A stretch of 64,000 nucleotides of DNA from Zhongshania sp. R06B22 (GCF_040892595.1 NZ_JBFRYB010000001.1:248001-312000), one strand, 5' to 3'; positions 17,458 to 26,681 are shown, numbered from the stretch's first letter. Numbers and translations: made by a program. Notes: generated by a model not told the origin, from the sequence alone.

Positions 17458-18312
17458 TTACGCGATTTTTAAATAATCCTTACTCACCTGCCACAAACGC
17501 TCGGCGCTGTCGTCATCCTTTGCCCTGGCCTTGACGGGCTTTACTTTGCTATCTGAAAAATATTCGCCACTCACAGTATCTAGGCTTGGCGAGGTGGCAA
17601 CAAAAATAGAGGTTGCCGCGCCCTGCATAGGCGTGCGGAAAAATGGCTTCAATATTAAGCCAATAATTTTCCCAATCATCGCGTGATCTTGATGCCCCAA
17701 CCCGGTATTCACCGGCCCCGGGTGCACACAATTAACAGTGACTCCAGTGCCGTCTAGTTGCTTGGCAAGATGACGCGTCCACAATATATTGCACAGCTTT
17801 GAATGACCGTAGACCTTAAACGTTTTATACGGTGTATTCACAAATTCTAAGTCGTCGAATTGCACACCTTTAACAAAGAGGTAGGCCGCCGACGCCACAC
17901 TCACGATGCGCGCAGGTGCGCTCTGCACTATGCGCTCGCGCAATAACTCGGTAAGCAAAACATAGGCTAAATGATTAACTGCAAAGGTTTCTTCAATACC
18001 ATCACTACTGAGCTTGCGATGAGTATTCACCACCCCCGCATTGTTCATCAATAAATGTAGCGGCTTGCCGGTATCTAAAAATTGCTGAGCGACTCGGCGA
18101 ATATCCGCCAGACAGCCTAAGTCCGCAAGTAAAAGAGTCACGACGCAGCCAGGATATCGGCTGCTGATTTCAGATAATAGGGCTTCACCCTTTTGAGCAT
18201 TGCGGCACACCACAAACAATTCGGCACCTTGGGCAGCCAAGGCCAAAGCAGTTGCTTGGCCAATTCCGCTGGTTGCGCCAGTGATTAAACAGACTTTATT
18301 GAGCATCGACAT
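17458..18312 (-). CDS. short-chain dehydrogenase (retinol-dehydrogenase-like SDR)
   Basis: A 284-residue SDR. The cofactor motif TGATSGIG is at about residues 11-18, NNAG near residue 92, and YGHSK holds the catalytic Tyr/Lys. The overall text (GEALLSEISSRYPG, LAYVLLTELL, HPGPVNTGLG) matches the eukaryote-like retinol/WW-domain oxidoreductase group, which usually uses NADP(H) on hydrophobic alcohols. The gene is convergent with the TRAP binding protein (16 nt between stops). The substrate is unknown. Confidence 0.87.
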   Translation of the reverse strand: MSMLNKVCLITGATSGIGQATALALAAQGAELFVVCRNAQKGEALLSEISSRYPGCVVTLLLADLGCLADIRRVAQQFLDTGKPLHLLMNNAGVVNTHRKLSSDGIEETFAVNHLAYVLLTELLRERIVQSAPARIVSVASAAYLFVKGVQFDDLEFVNTPYKTFKVYGHSKLCNILWTRHLAKQLDGTGVTVNCVHPGPVNTGLGHQDHAMIGKIIGLILKPFFRTPMQGAATSIFVATSPSLDTVSGEYFSDSKVKPVKARAKDDDSAERLWQVSKDYLKIA

Positions 18313-18396
18313 TATTATTCTCCCTTATTGTCGCGAGCTCGCAGTCTGCGTCTTTTTAAGGTGCTTTTATATCGTCTTTCTGCAGCAGGCGGTAGG

Positions 18397-18786
18397 TTAA
18401 TCTACTATGCGAGTACGACCGTTGCCATCAATCGCAACAAAGACAAACTCGCCTTCGGTTACTTTCGCTGGCTCGTCCTGATGAACGCTAGTAATCCATA
18501 CTTCAACACGAACACGAATAGAACTGCGGCCAACATCAAGAATTTCGGTATAGCAGGTAACAACGGCACCAACCCGCACCGGCGTCATAAACGCCATCGC
18601 ATCTACGGCAACCGTTGCGACTCGACCGCCGGCGCGACGCGATGCAGTAATACTGCCCGCGAGGTCCATTTGCGACATTAACCAGCCACCAAAGATATCG
18701 CCGCTGGGATTAGTATCCGCCGGCATGGCCACTGTTTGTAGGGCTAATTGCCCTGTGGGTTTGGGCGTGTCGTCAATGTCACGCAT
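18397..18786 (-). CDS. yciA: acyl-CoA thioesterase YciA
   Basis: About 129 residues from the ATG at 18786, with AAGAGA upstream. The TTG at 18804 is the only longer start. It is a hot-dog fold acyl-CoA hydrolase with the YciA signature: LALQTVAMPADTNPSGDIFGG with the catalytic Asp in SGDIFGG, then MDLAGSITASRRAGGRVATVAVDAM. It hydrolyses a broad range of acyl-CoAs in the cytoplasm. Length is typical. Confidence 0.92.
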   Translation of the reverse strand: MRDIDDTPKPTGQLALQTVAMPADTNPSGDIFGGWLMSQMDLAGSITASRRAGGRVATVAVDAMAFMTPVRVGAVVTCYTEILDVGRSSIRVRVEVWITSVHQDEPAKVTEGEFVFVAIDGNGRTRIVD

Positions 18787-18866
18787 AATAAGTAATCTCT
18801 TCAAGGAATTAGTAAAACACGCATAGTTAACGTGTGCTTAGGTGTATTGTCAATATTTCAGCGTCA

Positions 18867-20240
18867 TTACTGACCGCGCACAAAAGCCGGCAACCACGTT
18901 GCTAACGAAGGCCAAAACGCCAACAAAGCTAACATAAGTAATTGCAGCCCGATATACGGTATAACCCCTCTATAGATATCTGCGGTAGTGACCGATGGCG
19001 GTGCCACGCCGCGCAAATAAAACAAGGCGAAACCAAATGGCGGCGTCAAAAATGACGTTTGCAAATTCAGTGCAATCATAATTCCCAGCCAGATAGGATC
19101 TACACCCATAGCCAGTAGGATTGGCCCAACAATGGGCACCACTACAAAGGTAATTTCAATAAAATCGAGAATAAAGCCCAGAAAAAATATAACTAGCATT
19201 ACGATGAATGTGGCAGTGATCACCCCGCCAGGAAGCTGCGCAAAGAAATGTTCGATTAGGGCGTCTCCGCCAAAACCACGGAACACCAAAGAAAACACCG
19301 CAGCGCCAATTAAAATCATAAAGACCATGCAGGTCACTTTCAGGGTTTCTCGCGAGACCTCGCCCATGAGCGCCAAGTTCAACTTACCTTTTGCAACAGC
19401 CATCAAAGTGGCGCCCAGTGCGCCCACCCCGGCGGCCTCGGTTGGCGTGGCCGCGCCCACCAATATAGAACCCAGCACAGTAAAAATTAAAACAATGGGG
19501 GGAAGAAGGCCTTTAAGTAAGGCGCTTAATGGCGGTGGCTCAATATCTGTGGCTGCCGGCGCTCGCTCTGGCTGACGCATGGCGACAAAGCCCATATACA
19601 ACAAATAGAGCACAACCAATATTAAACCTGGCACCAGCGCGCCAATAAATAAATCACCTACCGAAAGCGTTTTAGGACTAAACACTCCTAGGTCAAGCTG
19701 CGCCTGCTGATATGCACTAGACAAGGTGTCCCCCAGTAGAACGAGGGCAATAGACGGTGGAATAATTTGTCCCAAGGTACCGGTCGCACAAATAGTGCCG
19801 GTCGCTAAGCTCGGGTCATAACCACGCTTCAACATAGTGGGTAGCGACATTAAGCCCATGGTGACAACAGTTGCCCCGACAATTCCGGTACTGGCAGCCA
19901 GCAACATTCCCACCAGAATTACCGAGAACCCTAAGCCACCACGACGGCGACCAAATAAGGCCGCCATATTGCTAAGTAACTCTTCTGCCAGACGGCTCTT
20001 TTCCAGCAATACCCCCATTAAGACGAAGAGGGGAACGGCGATCAGGGTGACGTTAGTAATGGTGCCGTATAGTCGCGCCGACAGGGCCTCCAGAAATGAC
20101 GCATCAAAATGACCAATACTAATGCCAATGCCGGCAAAAAGCATGGCGGTGCCAGCCAGACTGAATGCCACCGGATAGCCAAGCATGATAACCAAGCAGA
20201 TGACGACAAACATGAGCAGAGGTAGAAACTCAATCAGCAT
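18867..20240 (-). CDS. TRAP transporter large permease (DctM-type)
   Basis: A 457-residue polytopic inner-membrane protein with about 12 hydrophobic segments and typical DctM text (AVPLFVLMGVLLEKS, GATVVTMGLMSLPTMLKRGYDPSLATGTICATGTLGQIIPPS, NLQTSFLTPPFGFALFYLRGVAP). It overlaps the small subunit gene by 11 nt. It forms the sodium-coupled translocation channel; the matching binding protein is probably the one at 16.3-17.4 kb. Confidence 0.95.
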   Translation of the reverse strand: MLIEFLPLLMFVVICLVIMLGYPVAFSLAGTAMLFAGIGISIGHFDASFLEALSARLYGTITNVTLIAVPLFVLMGVLLEKSRLAEELLSNMAALFGRRRGGLGFSVILVGMLLAASTGIVGATVVTMGLMSLPTMLKRGYDPSLATGTICATGTLGQIIPPSIALVLLGDTLSSAYQQAQLDLGVFSPKTLSVGDLFIGALVPGLILVVLYLLYMGFVAMRQPERAPAATDIEPPPLSALLKGLLPPIVLIFTVLGSILVGAATPTEAAGVGALGATLMAVAKGKLNLALMGEVSRETLKVTCMVFMILIGAAVFSLVFRGFGGDALIEHFFAQLPGGVITATFIVMLVIFFLGFILDFIEITFVVVPIVGPILLAMGVDPIWLGIMIALNLQTSFLTPPFGFALFYLRGVAPPSVTTADIYRGVIPYIGLQLLMLALLAFWPSLATWLPAFVRGQ

Positions 20241-20748
20241 GGGCGTCGAGCTCCGGACTGATCAAGATCATGGCATTGCGCAGCAACTCGGCGATACCTT
20301 GTAGACCAAGATTAATTGCCATCAGTGGCAATAATGATTTTAAGAGATAGACAAAGGGCAAGCCGCCCGGCTCCACCGAGGTTTCTCGTATCGCCCAGGC
20401 ATTATCGGCAAAATCCCAACTGGTAATTAAGATTAAGCCACAAAGCGGCAGCAAGAAAACGATACTGCCTATACTGTCTACCCAAGCCTTGGTACGAGCT
20501 GAGAAACGATGATAAAAAATATCCACCCGCACATGACCGCCATGCTTTAATGTGTAGGCCGCGCCGAGCATAAAGACAGTGCCGTGGAAGTAAGTGACCG
20601 ACTCTTGCAAGGCCGTCATTCCCTGACCAAAGCCATAGCGCATGATAACCACGGCAGCAGTGCCGAGCATCATTAAGGGAATTAACCACGCGAGTAGGCG
20701 TCCAAGTCGCTCGGTCACACTATCTATTAAACAAACACACTGCTTCAC
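20230..20748 (-). CDS. TRAP transporter small permease (DctQ-type)
   Basis: 172 residues with four predicted membrane helices and the family features FHGTVFMLGAAYTLKHGGHVRVDIFYHRFSARTKAW and, near the end, SLLPLMAINLGLQGIAELLR. It starts with GTG at 20748. The 3' end overlaps the large-permease start by 11 nt. Together they form the QM membrane complex of a TRAP transporter. Confidence 0.92.
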   Translation of the reverse strand: MKQCVCLIDSVTERLGRLLAWLIPLMMLGTAAVVIMRYGFGQGMTALQESVTYFHGTVFMLGAAYTLKHGGHVRVDIFYHRFSARTKAWVDSIGSIVFLLPLCGLILITSWDFADNAWAIRETSVEPGGLPFVYLLKSLLPLMAINLGLQGIAELLRNAMILISPELDAHAD

Positions 20749-20816
20749 TATTTTGGTATCCCTAAATTAGCTGCACATTATAGCTATTCTGTGGGCTCAG
20801 ATGCCAAGGAGACACC

Positions 20817-21464
20817 ATGCGTTCTATTATTATTCTTACTATGCTCGGTTTTACCGCTACATTACACGCTGGCGGCGCAGTGGCAGACATTGTCGCTCGC
20901 TATGCCATGGGTAAAGAAACTCTCGTTCTTAGTTACCGCGACGATCAACATATTCGCGTAGATCGCGGTCAGCTTGGCTACTCCATCATCAATGGCGACC
21001 AAGCTATTGCCGTGCTGCAGCAAGGTGGCGCCCGAGTCGTCATGAGCGTGGATCAAATAGGTGACATCATCAACGGCTCGCAACAAGGGCAAGCCGCGCA
21101 TATACCTGATTCTACGGCGGTGAGCCTAAGACCCACAGGTCAATTCAGTGATGTAGCCGGTATAAAAGGTAGAGTTTACACTGCCAGCGACGGTCGCGCT
21201 GAATTCCTTGCCGTCCTCACCGACCACAAAGATGTAGCGAAAGCCAGCGACGGTCTACGCCACTTTTTTCGCCGCTTTGCCAGCTCAATGAAAAACGAGC
21301 GCGGCAATAAGCTTCTGGCCTTGGAAGACGCATTTAAAGGCCAAGCAGACTCTGGCGTTTTACAAATCGAAGGCGGCTTTAAATTACTCAGCATTGGACA
21401 CAAAACACAGTCCCAGGACTTTTATACCCCGCCCCCGATTGGCATCCAATTTCCAGGCCAGTAA
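20817..21464 (+). CDS. exported protein of unknown function
   Basis: A 215-residue protein with a short signal peptide (RSIIILTMLGFTATLHAGG) and a strong AAGGAG ribosome site. The mature part is beta-rich (ETLVLSYRDDQHIRVDRGQLGYSIINGDQAIAVLQQGGARVVMSVDQI) with no cysteine pair or metal motif. I recognise no family. It stands alone, divergent from the TRAP permease genes, with a hairpin after it. Probably periplasmic. Confidence 0.75.
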   Translation: MRSIIILTMLGFTATLHAGGAVADIVARYAMGKETLVLSYRDDQHIRVDRGQLGYSIINGDQAIAVLQQGGARVVMSVDQIGDIINGSQQGQAAHIPDSTAVSLRPTGQFSDVAGIKGRVYTASDGRAEFLAVLTDHKDVAKASDGLRHFFRRFASSMKNERGNKLLALEDAFKGQADSGVLQIEGGFKLLSIGHKTQSQDFYTPPPIGIQFPGQ

Positions 21465-21480
21465 ATACCCACACTATAAA

Positions 21481-21498
21481 GCCCGCCGTGCGGTGGGC
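21481..21498 (+). terminator. hairpin after the exported protein gene
   Basis: GCCCGCC-GTGC-GGTGGGC forms a 7-bp stem with one G-U pair, 16 nt after the stop at 21464. There is no U-tract after it, so it is weak as an intrinsic terminator. It overlaps the GTG at 21488 that would be an upstream start for the next frame, which favours the ATG at 21560 for that gene. Confidence 0.35.
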
Positions 21499-21559
21499 AG
21501 ATAAAATCGGTATCATTGTCCACCAACACATCGAATCGCTAAGTAGCACACGAATACCT

Positions 21560-22063
21560 ATGACAGACAACGCGCCCTTTGCCGATCAGGAAACACTGCT
21601 GGAGTTATACGCCGGCACCCATCCAGTAAATAATCAGCCTATTTTTGAGAAGGTACTTGCCACGCCACTCCAGAATAGTGGCGATTTTCGTTTACTGAAG
21701 TCGCCACTGTTCGTGCGCGGTTTAGCGGCATTAGACAGTATCAATCTCAATGCAGATTCGCGCGGCCGCTTTATCGTAGTTGAGCGCGGCGGCAGTCTAT
21801 CAATTCGGGTTTTTTTGCGTGAACCCAATGAAGCCTTGGAAATGCAGCTCACCGCAGAAATTGAAAAATTAGCCGGCTGCCTAGACATAAAAACTGAACG
21901 CGCCTTGGTCTACAGCATCCATTTCGGCGTAGGATTTAGCAGCATTGAACAACTTATGGGTAAATGGATTAACGGTGAAGCGGCGAGTTGGAACTACGGC
22001 AATGTCTACGATCCCGACAGCGGCGAAGCTCTGAATTGGTGGCAAGATTTACTAAAAGCCTAA
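21560..22063 (+). CDS. conserved protein of unknown function
   Basis: About 167 residues from the ATG at 21560; the frame extends to a GTG at 21488 lying within a hairpin. It is cytoplasmic by composition, with no signal or membrane segment. The text LLELYAGTHPVNNQPIFEKVLA, IVVERGGSLSIRVFLREP and YGNVYDPDSGEALNWWQDLLKA is not a family I can name. It lies upstream of yaaA in the same direction with a 64-nt gap. Confidence 0.68.
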   Translation: MTDNAPFADQETLLELYAGTHPVNNQPIFEKVLATPLQNSGDFRLLKSPLFVRGLAALDSINLNADSRGRFIVVERGGSLSIRVFLREPNEALEMQLTAEIEKLAGCLDIKTERALVYSIHFGVGFSSIEQLMGKWINGEAASWNYGNVYDPDSGEALNWWQDLLKA

Positions 22064-22127
22064 GCCACGCTCTCTGCGTTTAGCTGCAAGCAAACAAGAT
22101 TGTGAACAGGCCTAATAGGAAAGCCCT

Positions 22128-22904
22128 ATGTTACTCGTAATATCTCCGGCAAAAACTTTAGACTTTGAGAATGCCTCACACACCGAGCTATTCACTCAGA
22201 ACGATTTTTTAGAGCGCTCAGAGACGCTGATCTCACAATTGCAAAAGCTCAACCCCGACGATATTTCGGCACTGATGAAGATCAGCCCTAAGCTTGGCGA
22301 CTTAAATCACCGTCGGTTTATGAATTGGTCGCGGCCATTTACGCCAGATAATGCCAAGGCAGCTGTACTGGCATTTCGTGGTGACGTTTACACTGGCTTA
22401 AATGCAGACAGCTTTGCCCGCGATGATTTCGACTTTGCGCAACAGCATTTGCGCATTCTTTCCGGTCTCTATGGCTTGCTGAGACCCCTAGATTTAATAC
22501 AGCCCTACAGGCTGGAAATGGGCACTCGCTTTGAAAATAAAAATGGTAAGAATTTATACGAATTTTGGGATACCGAGATAACTCAGGCGCTGAACAAGCA
22601 ACTGACGGAAATCGATTCGCAGATTTTAGTGAACCTCGCGTCAAACGAGTACTTTAGCGCCGTTAAACCAAAAGCGCTAAAAGCAGACATCATCACCCCA
22701 GTATTCAAAGACTATAAAAACGACAAGTATAAAATTATTAGTTTCTATGCGAAGAGAGCCCGGGGCCTGATGGCTGCCTATATTATTAAAAAGCGTATCT
22801 CGGATGTCGAACAGTTAAAGGCTTTTGATAGCGAGGGCTATTACTTCAGTTCAGAGCAGTCTACCGCAAGAGAATGGGTGTTTTTGAGAGATGCGGCCGT
22901 CTAA
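22128..22904 (+). CDS. yaaA: peroxide stress protein YaaA
   Basis: A 258-residue YaaA/DUF328 family protein: [13 protein letters not shown] at the start, [55 protein letters not shown] and the conserved [13 protein letters not shown]. In E. coli YaaA lowers intracellular free iron under H2O2 stress, is induced by OxyR and binds DNA. Length is normal. AGGAA precedes the ATG. Confidence 0.96.
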   Translation: MLLVISPAKTLDFENASHTELFTQNDFLERSETLISQLQKLNPDDISALMKISPKLGDLNHRRFMNWSRPFTPDNAKAAVLAFRGDVYTGLNADSFARDDFDFAQQHLRILSGLYGLLRPLDLIQPYRLEMGTRFENKNGKNLYEFWDTEITQALNKQLTEIDSQILVNLASNEYFSAVKPKALKADIITPVFKDYKNDKYKIISFYAKRARGLMAAYIIKKRISDVEQLKAFDSEGYYFSSEQSTAREWVFLRDAAV

Positions 22905-22923
22905 GCCGGCGAGGTCTAGGCAC

Positions 22924-23382
22924 TTAAACCATCGCCAAAATTTGCTGCCACTCGTCCTTGCTCACCGCCATTATAGATAGGCGGTTGCCCTTCCTAAGCA
23001 AAGCCATGCTGCCCAAGGCCGGCGCCGCTTTTAATTCGGCTAATGGCAATAAGCGCTTAAATTTGCGTTCAAATTTTACATCCACCATAAACCAGCGGGG
23101 ATTGTCTGCACTCGCCTTAGGATCGTAGTAACGCGACTCAGGATTTTGCGCACTGGCGTCGGGGTAGGCCTCTTTAACCACCTTGGCAATGCCGGCAATA
23201 CCAGGTACCGGACAAGACGAGTGATAAAAAAAGACCTTATCACCACACTTCATCTGGTCACGCATCATATTCCTCGCCTGGTAATTACGAACACCATCCC
23301 AGTGCTCAGTGCTATTAGGGCGACTGCGCAAATCCTCCAAACTGAAGGTATCTGGCTCGGATTTCATCAACCAATAGGCCAT
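22924..23382 (-). CDS. EVE-domain protein
   Basis: A 152-residue single EVE (PUA-like) domain: YWLMKSEPDTFSLEDL, WDGVRNYQARNMMRDQMKCGDKVFFYHSSC, GIAKVVKEAYPD, PRWFMVDVKFERKF. EVE proteins bind modified bases in DNA or RNA; the conserved WDGVRNYQAR aromatic pocket is intact. The bacterial stand-alone form is of uncertain role. It is convergent with yaaA and divergent from the methyltransferase gene. Confidence 0.92.
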   Translation of the reverse strand: MAYWLMKSEPDTFSLEDLRSRPNSTEHWDGVRNYQARNMMRDQMKCGDKVFFYHSSCPVPGIAGIAKVVKEAYPDASAQNPESRYYDPKASADNPRWFMVDVKFERKFKRLLPLAELKAAPALGSMALLRKGNRLSIMAVSKDEWQQILAMV

Positions 23383-23472
23383 TGTTGCACTCCCCTCATA
23401 AACGCTAAACTGACTTCCCTATACGGACTATTCGCCATCGACCCGGTGGTGCGCAATTTTGGCGACCCTACT

Positions 23473-24069
23473 ATGATCGATGCTAAGCCCTTCTCACAGG
23501 CATGCGAAAACAATAAACAAGCGATATTAAATCATTTAAAACCGGCGTTACAAGAATGCCGTAATGTCTTAGAAATCGGCAGTGGGACGGGCCAGCATGG
23601 CGTGTATTTTGGCGCTAATATGCCCCAATTAATTTGGCAATGCAGTGACCGCAGTGAAAATATAGCAGGTATACGCAGCTGGCTCAGCAATACCACGCTG
23701 CCAGCTCCGCTGACATTAGACGTTCACGATGCCGCGTGGCCGACTCAACAATACGACGCCATTTTCTCCGCCAATACCCTCCATATTATGGCCTGGACGG
23801 AGGTGGAGTTATTCTTTAGCAAAGTGAATACACATCTAACGCCCACAGGGCTGCTATGTATTTATGGCCCCTTTAAGTATCAAGGAAAATTCACTTCTGC
23901 CAGCAATGCTGACTTTGATCTGTGGTTAAAACACAACAGCAGTGCGAGTGGGATACGCGACTTTGAAAGGATCGATTCCCTCGCTCGCCAGGCTGGATTA
24001 AGCTTGCTGGCAGATCATGATATGCCAGCAAATAACCAGCTACTTATCTGGAAGCGCAAAGCTTGGTAA
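23473..24069 (+). CDS. DUF938-type SAM-dependent methyltransferase
   Basis: About 198 residues from the ATG at 23473. SAM-binding motif I is VLEIGSGTGQHGVYF, followed by WQCSDRSEN, YDAIFSANTLHIMAWTEVELFF and GLLCIYGPFKYQGKFTSASNADFD. This matches the DUF938 family (animal homologue METTL26), whose substrate is unknown. The frame continues upstream over the EVE gene on the other strand, but the family usually starts close to PFSQACENNK, so the long version is rejected. Confidence 0.87.
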   Translation: MIDAKPFSQACENNKQAILNHLKPALQECRNVLEIGSGTGQHGVYFGANMPQLIWQCSDRSENIAGIRSWLSNTTLPAPLTLDVHDAAWPTQQYDAIFSANTLHIMAWTEVELFFSKVNTHLTPTGLLCIYGPFKYQGKFTSASNADFDLWLKHNSSASGIRDFERIDSLARQAGLSLLADHDMPANNQLLIWKRKAW

Positions 24070-24115
24070 GCAAGCCATTAAATTCCAAATCTGATATTGG
24101 AAAAAATACAGGCAT

Positions 24116-24144
24116 AAAAAAACCCGGCCTAGACCGGGTTTTTT
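24116..24144. terminator. bidirectional rho-independent terminator
   Basis: A run of A, then CCCGG-loop-CCGGG, then a run of T (AAAAAACCCGG ... CCGGGTTTTTT). It lies between the methyltransferase gene on the plus strand and the OmpA-type gene on the minus strand, 31 nt from the latter's stop. The A- and T-tracts on both sides allow termination in both directions. Confidence 0.9.
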
Positions 24145-24174
24145 CTAAGACGGTGCTAACTGCGTATTCGCAAC

Positions 24175-25719
24175 TTAGTAATCCATCTCGTCCTCAGACA
24201 TTTCATATGGCTGATACTCTTCTTCCGAAGCAGGCTCATCCATCATCATCTCTTCAGCTGCCGCGTCTTCAACCATTGGCTCGTCCATCATAGCCGCTTC
24301 TTCGACCATTGGCTCGTCCATCATGGTGTCTTCAAGCATAGGCTCTTCGTACACCATTGGCTCAGCAACCATCGCCGCATCGCTACCCAATACCTTAAGC
24401 TCAACACGGCGGTTTTCTGCACGGCCGTCTTTGGTATCGTTGCTAGCAATAGGCTGCTCTTCGCCGTAGCCAGTGGCCGTCAGACGATTACTGCCAACAC
24501 CACTGCCAACTAAGTAGTTTTTCACTGACTTAGCACGGTTTTGCGAAAGGTTCATATTGTAGCTAGCGCTGCCCGTGCTGTCGGTATGACCTTGCAGCTC
24601 AACATTGAAGCCAGGTGAGCTGTTTAAGGTTGCCGCAACATCGTTCAAGATAGTTTCTGCGTTCATGGTCAGCTTAGCGCTATTCAGCTCAAAGTTAACA
24701 CCGCGCAAAATTACAGCCTGATCCTGTGCACAGCCATTAGACATTACCGCTTCACCAGCCGGGGTGTCAGGGCATGCATCGTCTGCGTCTACAACGCCGT
24801 CGCCATCACCATCTAAGGGACAACCAACCGCATTTACTTCTGCGCCTGCAGGAGTGTTCGGGCACTGATCAAGATAATCAGCAACGCCGTCGTTATCACC
24901 ATCAAGTGGGCAGCCTACGCTGTCAACTTGAACGCCAAGAGGCGTGCCTGGGCACTGGTCCATTTCGTCAGAAACGCCGTCGCCATCAGCATCTTTTACG
25001 CCGTATTGCGCGTCGAAGAAGTTATAACGCAAACCAAGCAAAACACTTTGTGCGCTGTATTCAATCTCAGTTTCAACGGCGCCTGATGTATAACTGGCGT
25101 CCTCTGACATGCTGTAACGGTAACCGGCATCAAGCGCCAAGCGCGGAGTCAAGTAGAAAGTAACACCGGCACCTAACTGCCCAATAAGGACGTCATCATC
25201 AGCGTCACCAAAATCTAGGTTAGCTTGACCCAAACCAAAACCGACGTAAGGGCGCAGACGCTCACCGGCAGAGAAGTCGTACCATAAGTTACCCATCATC
25301 GAGGTCACTTCCAGCGAACCATTGCTAGAAGAAGAGACACCGGCGCCACTTACGCTGTCGATATCATTTTCGCCCTGACGATATTCAAATTCTACGCGGT
25401 ATGGGCTTTCAAACTTATAACCAAAGGTTGCGCCGTAGCTAAAATCTTTATCGTAACTAGCTTCGATATTGGCACTACCGCCTGCGCCGCCGCCCAACAA
25501 ACCGTTAAGCAGATCACCGATAACCGGAATCCCACCCAAAACTGGAATGCCGCCAGCAGCAGTCGTTGATACTGTGCCGTCTGCGTCAAAAACTTCATTA
25601 TAAAAAGCATTACCACCAACGTAGTAACCTTTTTCCTTTTCGGCTTCAGCCATAGCCGCACCCGCTGCTGATGCCAAAATCACACCGGCAGCAAGAGCAG
25701 TCTTCCATTGCTTGCTCAT
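24175..25719 (-). CDS. OmpA/OprF-type porin with TSP3 repeats and an acidic C-terminal tail
   Basis: About 514 residues from the ATG at 25719 (AGGGGA 6-7 nt upstream). A signal peptide is followed by an N-terminal 8-stranded barrel to about residue 210, three TSP3-like calcium repeats (DADGDGVSDEMDQCPGTP and relatives, about 245-320) and an OmpA C-terminal peptidoglycan-binding domain (ELQGHTDSTGSASYNMNLSQNRA, ATGYGEEQPIASN, GRAENRRVEL). A highly acidic, Met/Pro/Glu-rich tail of about 70 residues built on MDEPMVEE units follows, which is unusual for the family. It anchors the outer membrane to the cell wall. Confidence 0.93.
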   Translation of the reverse strand: MSKQWKTALAAGVILASAAGAAMAEAEKEKGYYVGGNAFYNEVFDADGTVSTTAAGGIPVLGGIPVIGDLLNGLLGGGAGGSANIEASYDKDFSYGATFGYKFESPYRVEFEYRQGENDIDSVSGAGVSSSSNGSLEVTSMMGNLWYDFSAGERLRPYVGFGLGQANLDFGDADDDVLIGQLGAGVTFYLTPRLALDAGYRYSMSEDASYTSGAVETEIEYSAQSVLLGLRYNFFDAQYGVKDADGDGVSDEMDQCPGTPLGVQVDSVGCPLDGDNDGVADYLDQCPNTPAGAEVNAVGCPLDGDGDGVVDADDACPDTPAGEAVMSNGCAQDQAVILRGVNFELNSAKLTMNAETILNDVAATLNSSPGFNVELQGHTDSTGSASYNMNLSQNRAKSVKNYLVGSGVGSNRLTATGYGEEQPIASNDTKDGRAENRRVELKVLGSDAAMVAEPMVYEEPMLEDTMMDEPMVEEAAMMDEPMVEDAAAEEMMMDEPASEEEYQPYEMSEDEMDY

Positions 25720-25955
25720 AAACATCCCCTGAATCATTTAAGTTATTTCTTATAAAGCGCAAATTACCACGTCAACTCGAACCTTAAAACACACTTTAAG
25801 GCATTGCGCACAATAATTGCGTAATTTTTTATTCAAACTGCGTACAGCTTAACATTTGAAAGCCGCGAAATGCTAACCGCTCTAGGGTAAGTAGTAAAGC
25901 GGTGCTTGATGGTAGTAGTGACGAAATGCCTGCGCAGATAAGCGCCAATGGCAGG

Positions 25956-26681
25956 CTATTTTGAGGACCCCGCTCGAATCACGCGCAGGGCAACTCGACG
26001 ATTAAGCGCGCGACCGTGTTCAGTATTATTATCTGCAATTGGCATTGCCGCGCCGTAGGCTTGGATTTCGATACGTGCCGAGGGAACACCCAGCTCTAAC
26101 AACACCGCCATCACCGCATTCGCCCTATGCCGCGACAATCGATAATTGAAATTCGCTGAACCGCTGCTATCACTATGCCCCTGCAGGGCTATGCGGTATT
26201 GGGGAGAAAGTCTCAATACCTCTGCAACACGAGACAAGCGCTCACGCGCTTCAGCTGATATCTCGATGCCACCATAGTCAAACCGCACGCTTTCTAAGCT
26301 GACCGCTTGCCGGGCAGAGCATCCATTGTGCATTACGCGCTCGCCAGCCCTCGTACGAGGACATTGATCCTCGCCATTCTTAACCCCGTCGTTATCACTA
26401 TCTAAGCAGCCAAATTGATCTACGGCGTTGTCGAGTGGGGTTGCCGGGCAGCGATCGACGGTATCGATGATACCGTCGCTATCACTGTCTGCGCAGCCGT
26501 AGCGATCAACACCTAAATCGCTATTTGTCGCCGGACATCTATCCTCGGTGTCGGCAACGCCGTCTCCATCGCTATCCATTGGCGACACTGGAGCAACGGC
26601 ACACCCCGACAAAAACATTGCTAATAGGAAGAACGCCAACACGCTTGTAAAAGATACTTTCAATATTGTCTTTCCCAACAC
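25956..26681 (-). CDS. OmpA-family lipoprotein with TSP3 repeats
   Basis: A 241-residue lipoprotein with lipobox LSGC near residue 27. Three Asp-rich TSP3 repeats (DSDGDGVADTEDRCPAT, DSDSDGIIDTVDRCPAT, DSDNDGVKNGEDQCPRT) precede an OmpA C-terminal domain (LQGHSDSSGSANFNYRLSRHRA, IQAYGAAMPIADNN, GRALNRRVAL). It is a shortened, lipid-anchored relative of the neighbouring OmpA-type protein without the barrel, so the pair probably arose by duplication. It may tether outer membrane and peptidoglycan. Confidence 0.9.
   Translation of the reverse strand: MLGKTILKVSFTSVLAFFLLAMFLSGCAVAPVSPMDSDGDGVADTEDRCPATNSDLGVDRYGCADSDSDGIIDTVDRCPATPLDNAVDQFGCLDSDNDGVKNGEDQCPRTRAGERVMHNGCSARQAVSLESVRFDYGGIEISAEARERLSRVAEVLRLSPQYRIALQGHSDSSGSANFNYRLSRHRANAVMAVLLELGVPSARIEIQAYGAAMPIADNNTEHGRALNRRVALRVIRAGSSK

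Noticed and set aside
19132..19575. Plus-strand open frame of 147 codons
   Set aside because: Antisense to the TRAP large permease; composition is that of a reversed membrane protein gene.
23146..23472. Upstream extension of the DUF938 methyltransferase frame
   Set aside because: It runs antisense through the EVE gene, has no family similarity and the domain begins right after the ATG at 23473.
24200..24360. Short tandem repeats considered as a CRISPR-like array
   Set aside because: They are in-frame codon repeats encoding the acidic tail of the OmpA-type protein, without unique spacers.
24774..25163. Plus-strand open frame of 129 codons
   Set aside because: Antisense to the OmpA-type gene; Arg/His/Gln-rich text from the TSP3 repeat region.
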